Made by a program: the position numbers and the translations under genes. From assembly GCA_965249525.1 (NCBI GenBank), contig OZ252237.1, positions 1,240,001 through 1,304,000 on the forward strand: DNA of 64,000 nt, written 5' to 3'. The notes below the pieces were generated by a model, which saw only the letters and a program-made list of their open reading frames with translations, ran no database searches and was not told the DNA's origin. Below, piece after piece: positions 24,370-34,171 of the stretch. Numbering within the stretch: position 1 is the stretch's first letter; each line of letters starts with the position of its first letter. The stretch is from G965240465 sp965249525. Its GTDB lineage: Bacteria; SAR324; JACQKK01.

Positions 24370-25485
24370 ATGGAACAGGGAACTTTGATTGTAGGGGGCG
24401 GAGTGATAGGCTTGGCTTGCGGATGGGTGTTGTGCAAGCGGGGCGAGCGGGTATTGTTGTGTGAACGGGGAGAGGCGGGAAAGGAGGCTTCTTGGGCTGC
24501 TGCGGGGATGCTGGCACCCTCAAGTGAGGTGGAGCTGGGGGAGGAAGATGTGAATTGGCTGGGTCGTGAGAGTTTGCGGTTGTATCCTGATTTTGTGAAG
24601 GAGTTGGAAGCAGCCAGCGGGGAGCGGGTGGAATTTCGCCAGGAGGGGACGCTGCAGCTGGCTTTGGATGCGGATGAGCTGCGAGAGTTAGAACGGCGGT
24701 TTGAGCGTCAGCGTAAAATGAAGGCAGAGGTGCGCTGGTTGTCTGGAGAAGAGGCACAGGATTTGGAGCGGGGTTTATCGCCTCGGGTAGTGGGTGGGAT
24801 TGATGCCTTTGGGGATTATCAGGTAGACAATCGCCAGTTGGTGAGGGCTTTGCGCCAGGCATTTTTGTCTGAGGGGGGGGAGCTGCGTGAGCATTGTGAG
24901 GTGGAGGCATTGCTGCCGAGAAACGGGGGTGCGCCGGGGGTGCGCGCAGCAGGAGAAGAGCTGTACTACCAGCGGGTTTTGTTGACTGCTGGCTGCTGGA
25001 GTGGGAGCATTGCAGGTTTGGATTGCCTAGGGTCTTTGCCGCTGCGACCGATAAAAGGTCAGATGCTTTGCCTGAGGTCGCCGCTGAATGCTGCACCACG
25101 ACATGTGCTGCGTGGTCATGGGGTGTATTTGACTCCGCGGGGGGATGGTCGGGTGTTGGTGGGGGCATCGGTGGAGGAGCGGGGTTTCAACAAACAGCTG
25201 ACTGCTGGTGTGTTGTTTTCTTTGCTGCGGGAAGCCCGACGTCTGCTTCCTGGCGTGGATGAGTGGCCTATGGAAGAGGCTTGGGCAGGCTTAAGACCAG
25301 GCACCCGAGACAATGCTCCCATTATGGGTCAGCTGGCTGCGGGACTTTTTGTGGCTACGGGACATTATCGCAATGGTATCTTGCATACACCCATCACCGC
25401 CTACAGCCTTAGCCGTCTCATGTTGGATAATCACTGCCCCCCTGTTATTCAGCCCTTCTCTGCCAAGCGATTCCAAGTCCCTTAA
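24370..25485 (+). CDS. thiO: Glycine oxidase ThiO (FAD-dependent)
   Basis: 371 residues. ThiO oxidises glycine to iminoglycine for thiazole synthesis in thiamine biosynthesis. The N-terminus has the FAD-binding Rossmann motif IVGGGVIGLACGW with the acidic strand end LLCERGE, then the conserved EASWAAAGMLAPSSE. Further family segments are LRPIKGQML, YLTPRGDGRVLVGASVEE and the C-terminal EAWAGLRPGTRDNAPIMG with GHYRNGILHTP. No thiS or thiG is in the window. Its stop overlaps that of the convergent acylphosphatase gene by 4 bp. It is the first gene to the right of the RCC1 array. Confidence 0.9.
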   Translation: MEQGTLIVGGGVIGLACGWVLCKRGERVLLCERGEAGKEASWAAAGMLAPSSEVELGEEDVNWLGRESLRLYPDFVKELEAASGERVEFRQEGTLQLALDADELRELERRFERQRKMKAEVRWLSGEEAQDLERGLSPRVVGGIDAFGDYQVDNRQLVRALRQAFLSEGGELREHCEVEALLPRNGGAPGVRAAGEELYYQRVLLTAGCWSGSIAGLDCLGSLPLRPIKGQMLCLRSPLNAAPRHVLRGHGVYLTPRGDGRVLVGASVEERGFNKQLTAGVLFSLLREARRLLPGVDEWPMEEAWAGLRPGTRDNAPIMGQLAAGLFVATGHYRNGILHTPITAYSLSRLMLDNHCPPVIQPFSAKRFQVP

Positions 25486-25793
25486 AAGCGTATCTCAAAA
25501 TTTCTCAAAGGACAATTCTCTGCTGGGACTTTTTCCACCAAGAGTTCCCTTACCTGGGCATGCGAAGGGCCTCTGCGCAGCTGCGCCAGCATTTTGGGGC
25601 GGGTGTGGGCATTTAAGCGCATCACAGCTTCCACACGACCATCAGGCAAGTTGCGCACCCAGCCCGCCACTTTCAGCTGCCGAGCGCAGCTGCTAACAAA
25701 ATAACGATATCCCACCCCCTGCACCCGTCCTGCTGCCACAATGCGCAGCACTTCAATATCCCCCTTCCCAGCAGAGTCTGAGGAAGTGCCCAT
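25482..25793 (-). CDS. acyP: Acylphosphatase
   Basis: 103 residues from ATG 25793. Acylphosphatases hydrolyse the carboxyl-phosphate bond of acyl phosphates. The catalytic loop GRVQGVGYR (Arg) and the Asn in GWVRNLPDG are present, followed by VEAVM as in the family. The N-terminal 12 residues before EVLRIVAAG are extra. The start region is a 13-bp direct repeat (AGGAAGTGCCCAT, plus strand, 25781-25806), giving two ATGs in different frames; only the one at 25793 leads into the protein. No clear Shine-Dalgarno. Confidence 0.85.
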   Translation of the reverse strand: MGTSSDSAGKGDIEVLRIVAAGRVQGVGYRYFVSSCARQLKVAGWVRNLPDGRVEAVMRLNAHTRPKMLAQLRRGPSHAQVRELLVEKVPAENCPLRNFEIRF

Positions 25794-25806
25794 AGGAAGT
25801 GCCCAT
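25781..25806. repeat. 13-bp direct repeat over the acyP start codon
   Basis: AGGAAGTGCCCAT occurs twice in tandem. The period is not a multiple of three, so the upstream ATG copy opens a different frame (MGTSYGHF). Confidence 0.9.
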
Positions 25807-25932
25807 AAAGCGTACTTTGCTGTTACTGCCAAAGCCCACGCATTGTCCTCGCCCAAACAGGGGAAGATGCCCTCTTAAGTGTACCTGAAGCAGTTAGAAT
25901 ACACCAGCAATCAGCAGCTTTGCTGCCACGGC

Positions 25933-28275
25933 TTATTCAAACAACACGGTTTGGGGGGTGTTGCTGCTATTGGTGCTGCCGTCGCCCAGCCGTCCATTGC
26001 CGTTATGCCCCCAGCACTTGGCCTGGCCTGCATGAACCGCACAAGTGTGATTCTCCCCTGCTGAAATAACAGTGACATCGCTAGTCAGCCCCCTCACCTG
26101 CACGGGGGTTTCCTCCTGTGCGGTGCCGTCGTTGCCCAGCTTACCTAAGTTGTGCCCCCAGCACCAGGCACTTCCGTTGGCAATCGCACAAGTGAACCCA
26201 TCCCCTGCTGAGATAGCAGTGACATTGCTGCTTAGCTTGCTGCCAACGGCTCCCACCTCCACGGGAATAGTATTGTCAGTGGTGCTGCCGTTGCCCAGCT
26301 GGCCGTTGTCGTTCAATCCCCAGCACTTGGCGGCACCATTGTGAACCGCACAAGTATGTTTCTCCCCTGCTGAGATGGCAGAGACCTGGCTGCCCAGCCC
26401 ACTCACCTGCACGGGGATGTTCTTCTGTGCGGTGCCATTGGCGGCGTAGCCCAGCTGTCCATTGCCCCCAAACCCCCAGCACCAGGCACCTCCGCTGACC
26501 AGCGCACAAGAGTGTGCAACCCCTGCTGTTATGTTCTCAACCCCGCTGTCCAGCAGGACGGCTTCGTTACCACCATCGGCAGGGGTTTTCACCACAGCCG
26601 CAGGAAAAATGCGGTCAGTGGTGGTATTGTCGTCGCCCAGCCGTCCATTGGTGGCAGACCCCCAGCACCAGGCACCTCCGCTGATCACCGCACAAGTGTG
26701 ATACCTCCCTGCTGCCAGGTGCGTAACCCCGCTGTCCAGCAGGGTGTCAGGGGGGGTTTTCACCACAGCTACGGGAACACGGCTAGTAGTTGTGCTGTTG
26801 TCGCCCAGCTGACCACTCACGCCATCTCCCCAGCACCAGACTCCCTCGTTCACAATGGCACAAGTGTGCTCCCTCCCTGCTGAGATGGTACTGGCAAGAT
26901 GTGCCAAAACCATAATTGCAACCCTATCCGAACAGTCATTGGTACTGTCGGAGTCTCCAGCAACTGCATCCACACAGGCATAGTAGTGATAAGTGCCAGG
27001 GGGAAGGTCATCAGGTAGGGTAATGGTGGTGGAAATATCAAAAGTAGCCCCAACAGCCAGTGCATTCACCGTGGTGCTTGTGCCTACCTCAGTATCGTCA
27101 TCAGGATTGCCTACGAGGTTTAGAGAACGGTAGATGCTAAGGGTGCTGCTGTCAGCCCTGAGGCTGCCAGTGTTGCGCACCGTGACCGAAAAGCTGAAAG
27201 AGTTCCCACGCTGCAAGACGCTGGTGTCAGCAGTAGCTGAGACCAACCCGAGGTTTGGAACAGTTGCAACCATGATTGTATGGGAACAGTTGTTGGCGCT
27301 GTTGGAATCACCAGTAACTGCATCCACACAGGCATAGTAGTAATAAGTGCCAGGGGGAAGGTCATCAGGTAGGGTAATGGTGGTGGAAATATCAAAAGTA
27401 GCCCCAACAGCCAGTGCATTCACCGTGCTTGTGCCTGCCTCAGTATCATCAGCTGGAACAAGGGTCTTGTCTGCCGAGCGGTAGATTCTAAGGGTGCTGC
27501 TGCCAGCACTGAGGCTGCCAGTGTTGCGCACCGTGACCGAAAAGCTGAAAGATTTCCCACTCTGCAAGGTGCTGGTGTCAGCACTAGCGGATATTAGATT
27601 GAGGTCTGGAACAGGTGTTGCCGAAACGCTGACAACCACAGAGAAACAGTTGTTGGCGGGGCTGCTGTCATCATGGTGTGCAACACAAGCCCCATAATAG
27701 TAAGTACCAGCAGTATCAGGTGCGGTAATCTCGATGCCTGCATGGTCAAAGGTGTTGCTGCCTGCCTCGGCACTGATGGCATCCAGCGTCACTGGCGAAC
27801 CTTTTGGGGTGTCAGAGTCAGTGATGGTGGTGTCGTCTGTTGACTGGTAGTAAGTGAGGGTGCCGCCGCTGGCTGCCTCTGTACTGCCTTGATTGGTGAT
27901 AGTAGCCAAGAGGGTAAAGGAGGTGGACACCTCTGGCGAAGATGGGTTTGCCGAAGCTGAGATGCTTAAATCGGTTGCCGGTGTCCCTGCGGGTGTCCCT
28001 GCGGGGGTCTCTGCGGGTGTTGCTGCGGGTGTTGCTGCGGGTGTTGCTGCGGGTGTCTCTGCGGGTGTGCCGCTGCCGTCGCTCTCTTCTTTTCCGCCTC
28101 CGCCGCCGCAGCTGCCCAGCAGCAGCAGCACAGGCAGCAACAGCACCCACAATAGCGGGGCAAGAGAGAAACCCAGATTGCCAGATACAGCCTGAGGGGA
28201 GGTGGTGGTTTTAGTAGAGTTAAGCAATATAAAAGCTTGTCTGGAAACTTTGGTTATTGCTTTCCAAACCCCCAT
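25933..28275 (-). CDS. RCC1-repeat lipoprotein with three CARDB-like domains
   Basis: 780 residues from ATG 28275; the frame is open to 28401, and neither start has a clear ribosome-binding site. Signal peptide with lipobox LGSC, five glycines, then a Thr-Pro-Ala-rich linker encoded by 12-bp tandem repeats. Three CARDB-like domains follow (DLSISASANP, DLNLISASAD, NLGLVSATAD), each ending in a YYYGAC or YYYAC motif. Six clear RCC1 blades come next, several of the WCWG rather than KCWG type. Six blades rather than seven may mean the propeller is closed differently or that one blade is too divergent to see. The end is TVLFE. A surface lipoprotein is inferred. Confidence 0.83.
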   Translation of the reverse strand: MGVWKAITKVSRQAFILLNSTKTTTSPQAVSGNLGFSLAPLLWVLLLPVLLLLGSCGGGGGKEESDGSGTPAETPAATPAATPAATPAETPAGTPAGTPATDLSISASANPSSPEVSTSFTLLATITNQGSTEAASGGTLTYYQSTDDTTITDSDTPKGSPVTLDAISAEAGSNTFDHAGIEITAPDTAGTYYYGACVAHHDDSSPANNCFSVVVSVSATPVPDLNLISASADTSTLQSGKSFSFSVTVRNTGSLSAGSSTLRIYRSADKTLVPADDTEAGTSTVNALAVGATFDISTTITLPDDLPPGTYYYYACVDAVTGDSNSANNCSHTIMVATVPNLGLVSATADTSVLQRGNSFSFSVTVRNTGSLRADSSTLSIYRSLNLVGNPDDDTEVGTSTTVNALAVGATFDISTTITLPDDLPPGTYHYYACVDAVAGDSDSTNDCSDRVAIMVLAHLASTISAGREHTCAIVNEGVWCWGDGVSGQLGDNSTTTSRVPVAVVKTPPDTLLDSGVTHLAAGRYHTCAVISGGAWCWGSATNGRLGDDNTTTDRIFPAAVVKTPADGGNEAVLLDSGVENITAGVAHSCALVSGGAWCWGFGGNGQLGYAANGTAQKNIPVQVSGLGSQVSAISAGEKHTCAVHNGAAKCWGLNDNGQLGNGSTTDNTIPVEVGAVGSKLSSNVTAISAGDGFTCAIANGSAWCWGHNLGKLGNDGTAQEETPVQVRGLTSDVTVISAGENHTCAVHAGQAKCWGHNGNGRLGDGSTNSSNTPQTVLFE
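27980..28069. repeat. 12-bp tandem repeats encoding a (TPAx)n linker
   Basis: Roughly seven or eight imperfect copies of GGTGTTGCTGCG (plus strand) code for Thr-Pro-Ala-(Glu/Ala/Gly) units between the lipobox and the first CARDB domain. The repeat is in frame. Confidence 0.85.
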
Positions 28276-28514
28276 GGATGAAGAATGATGACTGCTATCA
28301 ATAGCAAAAACAGCAAATTCAAGATAGTCATATATCATAGAATTTTTAAAACCGCCTGTCAACTCTAAAAAAAGAGATTTTTTTATACAGGCAAAAAGCA
28401 ATTGTTCAAAGGATGGTTTTGCATGTGAAAGTCAAACATGCAAGGATAGAAGTGGTTCTTAGTAGAAATCAAAAGTTTTATTAAAACTGCTATTGCTTAT
28501 GAGGAGGTGCTGTG

Positions 28515-29732
28515 ATGACCAAGTATATTATTATCCAGGGAGATGGTATGGCCGACTGGCGTCAGGGGTCTCCTGACGGCAAGACCCCGCTGGAGGCTGC
28601 GCGGACGCCCAACTTTGACCGCTTGGCTGGTGCGGGTCTGTTTGGCATGACTCGCAATATTCCAGAAGGCATGCCTCCGGGTTCAGATGTGGGCAATATG
28701 GCATTGTTTGGTTATGATCCTCAAAAATACTACACAGGTCGTTCCCCACTGGAAGCCTTGGCTATGGGGGTGGCACTGGCGCCGGGCGATGTGGCTTTTC
28801 GCATGAATTTGGTGTGTTTGCGGGAGGAGAACGGAGAGGAGATCATGGATGATTACTCTGGCGGACATGTGGATGTGGCGCCTGGGAAACGGCTGGTCGC
28901 TGCCCTGCATGGAGCTTTGGGCAAGGACGGGCTGGAGTTTCATGCGGGCTTGGGCTATCGGCATTTGATGGTCTGGCGTGGGGGCAAGCATGCCATGCGT
29001 ACCACGCCGCCCCATGATCTGAGCGACAAGCCGATTGCCGCTTCCTTGCCGCAAGGAGAGGGGGCAGAGGCCTTGTTGCAGGTGATGCGTGAATCACGCC
29101 AGGTGCTGGCACCCTTGCAGACTCCAGATCAGCTGGGCGAGGGCAATCCGCGGGCGGTGACGCAAGTGTGGCTGTGGGGGCAGGGGCTGCCCACCAGCAT
29201 GGACGATTTTCAAACCCATTATGGCTTGAAGGCTGCCTGCATCACTGCGGTGGATGTGGTGCGAGGTGTGGCGGTGGGTGTTGGGGCAACTTTAATCAGG
29301 GTGCCAGGTGCCACAGGGTATTTGGACACCGACTATGCTGCCAAAGGACAATATGCCTTGAACGCCTTGAATGACCATGACCTCGTCTATGTGCATATTG
29401 AAGCACCAGACGAGTCGGGTCATATGGGGGATCGTCAGGAGAAAATACGCGCTATTGAACAGATAGATGAGAAAATCGTGGGTCCCATGCTGGCAGGTTT
29501 GTCCACTCCATTTCACTTTCTTGTGACTTGTGACCATGCTACGCCCTTGGCTATCAAGACGCACAGCCCGGAGCCGGTGCCTTTTGCCCTGGCATCGGAT
29601 GAAGACTTGGGGCAGTCCCGTCCCCCCAAGAAATACTGCGAGCAGGAAGCTACCACCAGCGGCGTGCTGGTAGAAGCAGGTCATACCCTGATAGAACGCA
29701 TGAAGAACTACGGCGGCCGCGATGCCTCCTAG
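28515..29732 (+). CDS. apgM: 2,3-bisphosphoglycerate-independent phosphoglycerate mutase (archaeal/ApgM type)
   Basis: 405 residues; ATG 28515 lies 7 nt after GAGGAGG. A GTG one codon earlier is unlikely. It interconverts 3- and 2-phosphoglycerate. Alkaline-phosphatase-superfamily features: N-terminal IIQGDGMADW with the metal Asp, GMPPGSDVGNMALFGYDP containing the serine nucleophile, FRMNLVCL, and C-terminal HIEAPDESGHMGD and VTCDHATPLAIKTHS with metal-binding Asp and His. It matches the ApgM (cofactor-independent) branch rather than the 510-residue GpmI type. It is transcribed away from the RCC1/CARDB gene; the 240-bp gap holds no obvious element beyond its ribosome-binding site. Confidence 0.9.
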   Translation: MTKYIIIQGDGMADWRQGSPDGKTPLEAARTPNFDRLAGAGLFGMTRNIPEGMPPGSDVGNMALFGYDPQKYYTGRSPLEALAMGVALAPGDVAFRMNLVCLREENGEEIMDDYSGGHVDVAPGKRLVAALHGALGKDGLEFHAGLGYRHLMVWRGGKHAMRTTPPHDLSDKPIAASLPQGEGAEALLQVMRESRQVLAPLQTPDQLGEGNPRAVTQVWLWGQGLPTSMDDFQTHYGLKAACITAVDVVRGVAVGVGATLIRVPGATGYLDTDYAAKGQYALNALNDHDLVYVHIEAPDESGHMGDRQEKIRAIEQIDEKIVGPMLAGLSTPFHFLVTCDHATPLAIKTHSPEPVPFALASDEDLGQSRPPKKYCEQEATTSGVLVEAGHTLIERMKNYGGRDAS

Positions 29733-29782
29733 CATGCAACCGAGCAAATGACCAAAACATTGCTCAGTTAGGCTGAAGAGTC

Positions 29783-30679
29783 ATGGACACTTGGGCAGTA
29801 GTTTACAATCCGCAGGCAGGCAGTTTTTCTGAGAAGCGTCTGGAAGACATCTTGCGCGCCATGCGTGCAGAGGGGGTGCGTGGGCGTGAGATGGCGTCAA
29901 GGGGTACTGGTCAGCTGGGGGAAATGGTGCGCAGCTTGAGGGGGGTCCAGCGGGTGGCGGTGTTGGGAGGGGATGGGTCATTGAATGAAGCAGCCAACGC
30001 TTTATTGGGCAGTCGCTTGCCCTTGGTGTGTTTGCCTGGGGGTACAGCCAATGTGTTGGCAGCAGAGTTGGGGATGCCCTTTAATGCCAAGGATTTGGTG
30101 CAGCAGGCGGTGCGTTCTCCTGCGGTGGAGCTGCATCCTGGGATGCTGAATCATCGTGCTTTTTTGCTGATGGCTGGCTTGGGCTATGATGCCAGGCTGG
30201 TGCGGAGAGTGGAAGGCAGCTTGAAACGACGGCTGGGGAAATCGGCATATGTGTTGAGTGGACTGCGTGAATTGCTGCGTCCGCAGCCGATTTTTGATTG
30301 GAGGCTGCCAGGGGTGCCAGGGGTTCCAGGCAAACAGGGCTTGCAGGGACAAGCGGTGTGGTTGGTGGCTTGCAGGGCAGGTTGCTATGGGGGAAAGTTT
30401 GTTGTACTGCATCCAGAAGCCGCCTTGCTGGCAGACCAATTGGGTTTTGTGGCAGCACCCCCAGGCAGGCTGACAGGCTTGCTGCTGGAACGCTTGGTAT
30501 TCAAAAGGCGAGGAAGGGGGCTCATGGGGAAGTGGGCTATGGGGGATAATTGCCAGGTTTCATCACCCATACCACTGCATGCACAGGTGGATGGCGAATG
30601 GCTGTCCGCAGCCTGCCAGTTTCACATTGCTCTGCACCCCAAAACCATCTGGCTGGTCATGCCACAGGCTGCCCCATAA
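29783..30679 (+). CDS. Diacylglycerol/lipid kinase-like protein (YegS/LCB5 family)
   Basis: 298 residues. The family phosphorylates diacylglycerol, phosphatidylglycerol or sphingoid lipids. Seen: the nucleotide-binding GGDGSLNEAANAL at about residues 53-65, the PGGTANVLA motif, the ELHPGMLNHRAFLLMAGLG segment, and a C-terminal beta-rich domain ending in HAQVDGEWL. An unusual Gly-Pro-rich insert, RLPGVPGVPGKQGLQGQ (about residues 173-189), resembles a few collagen-like triplets and contains a GTGCCAGG-type direct repeat. It lies 50 bp after apgM on the same strand, possibly one transcript. The substrate is unknown. Confidence 0.85.
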   Translation: MDTWAVVYNPQAGSFSEKRLEDILRAMRAEGVRGREMASRGTGQLGEMVRSLRGVQRVAVLGGDGSLNEAANALLGSRLPLVCLPGGTANVLAAELGMPFNAKDLVQQAVRSPAVELHPGMLNHRAFLLMAGLGYDARLVRRVEGSLKRRLGKSAYVLSGLRELLRPQPIFDWRLPGVPGVPGKQGLQGQAVWLVACRAGCYGGKFVVLHPEAALLADQLGFVAAPPGRLTGLLLERLVFKRRGRGLMGKWAMGDNCQVSSPIPLHAQVDGEWLSAACQFHIALHPKTIWLVMPQAAP

Positions 30680-30810
30680 TTGCTTAGCAACTGCTGTTTT
30701 TTTAGCACCAGCTGTTTTGCTCATATGTGTGGGCAATTCTTGGGGGCTGTTGACAGGTTATTGTAGAAAATACTATCATGTAACATTATTCTAAATTTGC
30801 TGTCTGGCGA

Positions 30811-30837
30811 TTGACAGCAGCTATGATGATAATCATC
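30811..30837 (+). promoter_or_regulatory. Possible Fur-like palindrome upstream of an RCC1/CARDB gene
   Basis: GATGATAATCATC (30825-30837) is a perfect inverted repeat around a central A and resembles half of a Fur box. TTGACA at 30811-30816 lies next to it. No convincing -10 is seen, so the element is tentative. Confidence 0.4.
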
Positions 30838-30874
30838 TGAGTATTTTGGAGGGGTTTTTTTAGTAGAGGGTACC

Positions 30875-32916
30875 ATGCAGTCTATCAGCAAATGTTTCAA
30901 AAAATGTTTCAAACAAGTTCTTAAAGTGCTTAATGCTAAGAGTGCCACTTTCCCTCAGGCTGCACTTGGCAGTCTGCGGTTTTCCCTTGCCCAAGTATTG
31001 TGGGTGATGCTGCCTGTGCTGCTGCTGCTGGGCAGCTGCGGCGGCGGTGGCGGCGGCGGCACACCCGAGACACCTGCGCCCAATTTAAGCATCTCAGCTG
31101 CTGCTGATGCCAGCAGCGTGAAGCATGAGGAATCTTTCAGCTTTTCGTTCACGGTGAACAATTCCGGTGACGCCAGCGCCGACGGCACCACCCTTACAAT
31201 CTACCGTTCTGCAGACGAAACCCTTGTTCCAGAGGAGGATGAGGTAGAAGCTGACTCAAGCTCGGTTCCTGAACTGGCTGCTGGGGCTACTTCTGATACT
31301 ATTTCTACCACCATTACCATACCCGTAACCCTTGCCCCTGGTGATTATCACTACTACGCTTGTGTTACAAATACCAACATCTGTTCCCAAGCTTTTACAA
31401 TAACGGTTGCAGGTATTCCAGACCTCGGGTTGGGTTCCGCTGTTGCTGATACCGACATCTTGCAACGTGGGAAATCTTTCACTTTCTCTGTCACGGTAAG
31501 CAATGTCGGCAGCGGCCGCAGCTCCGCCAGTGCCACCCTTGGAGTCTACCGTTCTGTAGACAACAGCATCACCCCAGATTCTGATACTGAGGTTGGCACA
31601 GAAGTCACGGTGCCTGAACTGGATGCTGGCGACACCATTCCTAGTCTTAGCACCATGATTACCGCACCTGATGACCTTGCAGCTGAAACTTATTACTACT
31701 ACGCCTGTGTGGGTGTTGCGGGTGATGCCGACAGAACCAATGACTGTTCTAATTCTGTTGCAATTCAGGTAACTGAGACCAAGCCTTCCCGTGCCATCTT
31801 CGCAGGGCATGGTCACTCTTGTGCCATTGTGGAAAGGGGCGAAGCCTGGTGCTGGGGAGATAATGGAGATGGCCAGCTGGGCAACAACAGCAACGCTGAC
31901 AGAAACAGACCCGTGGCTGTGGTGCAAACCCTTGCCGATGCTGATGCCATCCCTCCCATCTCTCTCACCCATCTTAGCGGGGTGACGAACATGGCAGCAG
32001 GGGGAGACCACACTTGTGCCATTGTCAGTGGCGCCGCCAAGTGCTGGGGGCAAACGGCAATGGACGATTGGGCGACAACAGCATCGGTAACAGACGTATT
32101 CCCGTGCAGGTTTCAGGGCTGACCAGCGAGGTCACTGCCATCTCAGCAGGGAATGCTCACACTTGTGCGATTGTAGATGACGCCGCCTGGTGCTGGGGAA
32201 GTAACGGCAATGGACGGCTGGGTGACGACAGCACCAATGAACGCAGGACCCCCGTGCAGGTTGATGGACTGACCAGCGATGTTGAAGCCATCTCAGCAGG
32301 GGAAGCCCACACTTGTGCCATTGTAGATGGCGCCGCCAAGTGCTGGGGGAACAACGATGATGGCAGACTGGGCGACGGCGAAACCACTCATAGAGATACT
32401 CCTGTAGAGGTTAGTGGTCTGGGCAGCAATGTTACTGCCATCTCAGCAGGGACTAAGCACACTTGTGCGGTTCACCAGGGCGCCGCCAAGTGTTGGGGAA
32501 GGGGCTCTCGTGGCCGGCTGGGCAACAATAGCACCTCTGAGAGCCGTACTCCAGCGGATGTGGTGCAAACCCCTGTTGCTGGTACGACCCCTGCCGTCTT
32601 GCTGGACAGCGGAGTGACTGCCATCTCAGCAGGGGAGTATCACACTTGTGCCATTCACAATGGCGCTGCTTTGTGCTGGGGATCGAGGTTCGCTGGCAAG
32701 CTGGGTATTGGTGGTTCCACCTCTGGTAACCGCATCTGGCCTGCGCAGGTTTCGGGGCTGGGCAGCGATGTCTCTGCTATTTCAGTAGGGAATAATCACT
32801 CTTGTGCCATTCACCAGGGAATTGCCAAGTGCTGGGGTACCAACTCAGCTGGCATACTAGGCGATGGCGGCGGTTCTTCACGTAGCTCCACCCCCGTACG
32901 CGTGCTGTTTCCATAA
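30875..32916 (+). pseudogene. RCC1/CARDB lipoprotein gene interrupted by a one-base frameshift
   Basis: The start MQSISKCFKKCFKQ has GAGGGG upstream. The signal ends in lipobox LGSC with a polyglycine linker, then two CARDB-like domains and an RCC1 blade. In blade 2 the frame breaks in the G-run after TGCT (32046-32050). The first frame ends at 32122, and the remaining five blades continue in another frame to 32916 (ending RVLFP). Adding one G restores a continuous 680-residue, seven-blade protein. It could be a real mutation, reversible slippage (phase variation) or a read error. A strong hairpin without a T-tract follows at 32936-32965. Confidence 0.8.
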
Positions 32917-32935
32917 GCTGTGGTAGGTTTTTTAT

Positions 32936-32965
32936 GCTGGCAGGGGTCTTGCCCCCGCTGCCAGC
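32936..32965. other. GC-rich hairpin after the frameshifted RCC1/CARDB gene
   Basis: GCTGGCAG and CTGCCAGC can form an 8-bp stem, extended by GGG/CCC. No T-run follows on the plus strand, so it may act as an mRNA 3' stabiliser or weak terminator. The rest of 32917-33208 shows nothing recognisable. Confidence 0.6.
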
Positions 32966-33208
32966 ACCCTGCACCTCTTGCTAGTAAAAAATACGCAAAA
33001 GAGCTGGGGCATCAGCCCAGCAAGCCTGTAAGCACAAGGGTTTACTTGCTGCGCCCCGCTGCATGAGGCAGAATCTCTAGCATGCCTTGTGGGCAGTCGC
33101 CCTTTCATCCAACCCCGCCTTTGAACCAACTTGCTGCTTGCCCCCACAGGCTGCAGCCGTTACCATTGCAGGCAGCCGCTGATGAACCCACGCCCCCGAG
33201 CTTAGCCC

Positions 33209-34171
33209 ATGTCTGCTTTATTGCCACCATCGCTTGCGCCTCCTGGGCATGCTTCCTCGCATGCAGCACAGGCAGCACAGCAGCTGTTTCAGCTGCTGCA
33301 TCAAATGCGTCAACGGCTGGAAAAACTGGACGGTCACCGCTTTGTCCAAGACCCCTGGCAGCGACCAGCAGGCGGAGGCGGTTTAAGCTGCGTGCTGGAA
33401 CAAGGCCAGCTGTTTGAAAAAGCCGGGGTGTTGTTCTCCTCTGTCCATGGTGAGAAACTCCCCCCATCCACCCTGATGCCAGCTGACGCCCAGCAGCAAA
33501 CGCAAGCACCCTTTTTTGCCGTAGGAGTTTCGCTGATTCTACACCCGCACAACCCCTATGTGCCTGCCACACATCTCAACCTGCGTTATTTTGAAGTGGG
33601 CGACTGCTGGTGGTTCGGCGGAGGCATGGACCTAACCCCCTGTTATCCATTCAAGGAAGACTGCATCCGTTTTCATCAGGCTGCCAAAGGCGCTTGCGAT
33701 GCCTTTGACTGCGCTTGGTACCCCCATTTCAAACGCTGGTGCGATGAATACTTTTACCTGCCCCACAGAAAGGAACAGCGCGGCGTGGGAGGCATTTTCT
33801 TCAACCATCTGCGCCCCGCCAAACACCAGCGTGGACTGGACTTCCTGATGGCAGTAGCACAAGCCTTCTTGCAGGCGTATCCCGCCATTGCAGCTGCCAG
33901 ACAACCCCTCCCCTACAGCCAGCGCCAGCGCAACTTCTTGCAGTACCGCCGTGGCCGCTATGCGGAATTCAACCTACTTTATGATCAAGGAACATTATTC
34001 GGCTTGCAATCTGGCGGGCGGGTGGAAGCCATTCTCATGTCCCTGCCCCCACTGGTCAGCTGGCACTACAATTGGCAGACAGAAGACCACAGCCCCGAAA
34101 GCCTCATGCAGTGCTTCTTACAACCCCATGATTGGGCCAGCTGTGAAGCTATAAGCAGCAAAATCCGCTGA
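33209..34171 (+). CDS. hemF: Oxygen-dependent coproporphyrinogen III oxidase HemF
   Basis: 320 residues, normal for HemF. It decarboxylates coproporphyrinogen III to protoporphyrinogen IX with O2 in haem synthesis, which implies aerobic capacity. Family segments: GGGLSCVLEQGQLFEKAGV, NPYVPATHLNLRYFEVGD, WWFGGGMDLTPCYPF, the YFYLPHRKEQRGVGGIFF loop and YRRGRYAEFNLLYDQGT with LMSLPPLVSWHY. The N-terminal 20 or so residues are Pro/Ala-rich; the start is not supported by a strong Shine-Dalgarno. It stands alone between the RCC1/CARDB gene and a long non-coding gap. Confidence 0.95.
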   Translation: MSALLPPSLAPPGHASSHAAQAAQQLFQLLHQMRQRLEKLDGHRFVQDPWQRPAGGGGLSCVLEQGQLFEKAGVLFSSVHGEKLPPSTLMPADAQQQTQAPFFAVGVSLILHPHNPYVPATHLNLRYFEVGDCWWFGGGMDLTPCYPFKEDCIRFHQAAKGACDAFDCAWYPHFKRWCDEYFYLPHRKEQRGVGGIFFNHLRPAKHQRGLDFLMAVAQAFLQAYPAIAAARQPLPYSQRQRNFLQYRRGRYAEFNLLYDQGTLFGLQSGGRVEAILMSLPPLVSWHYNWQTEDHSPESLMQCFLQPHDWASCEAISSKIR

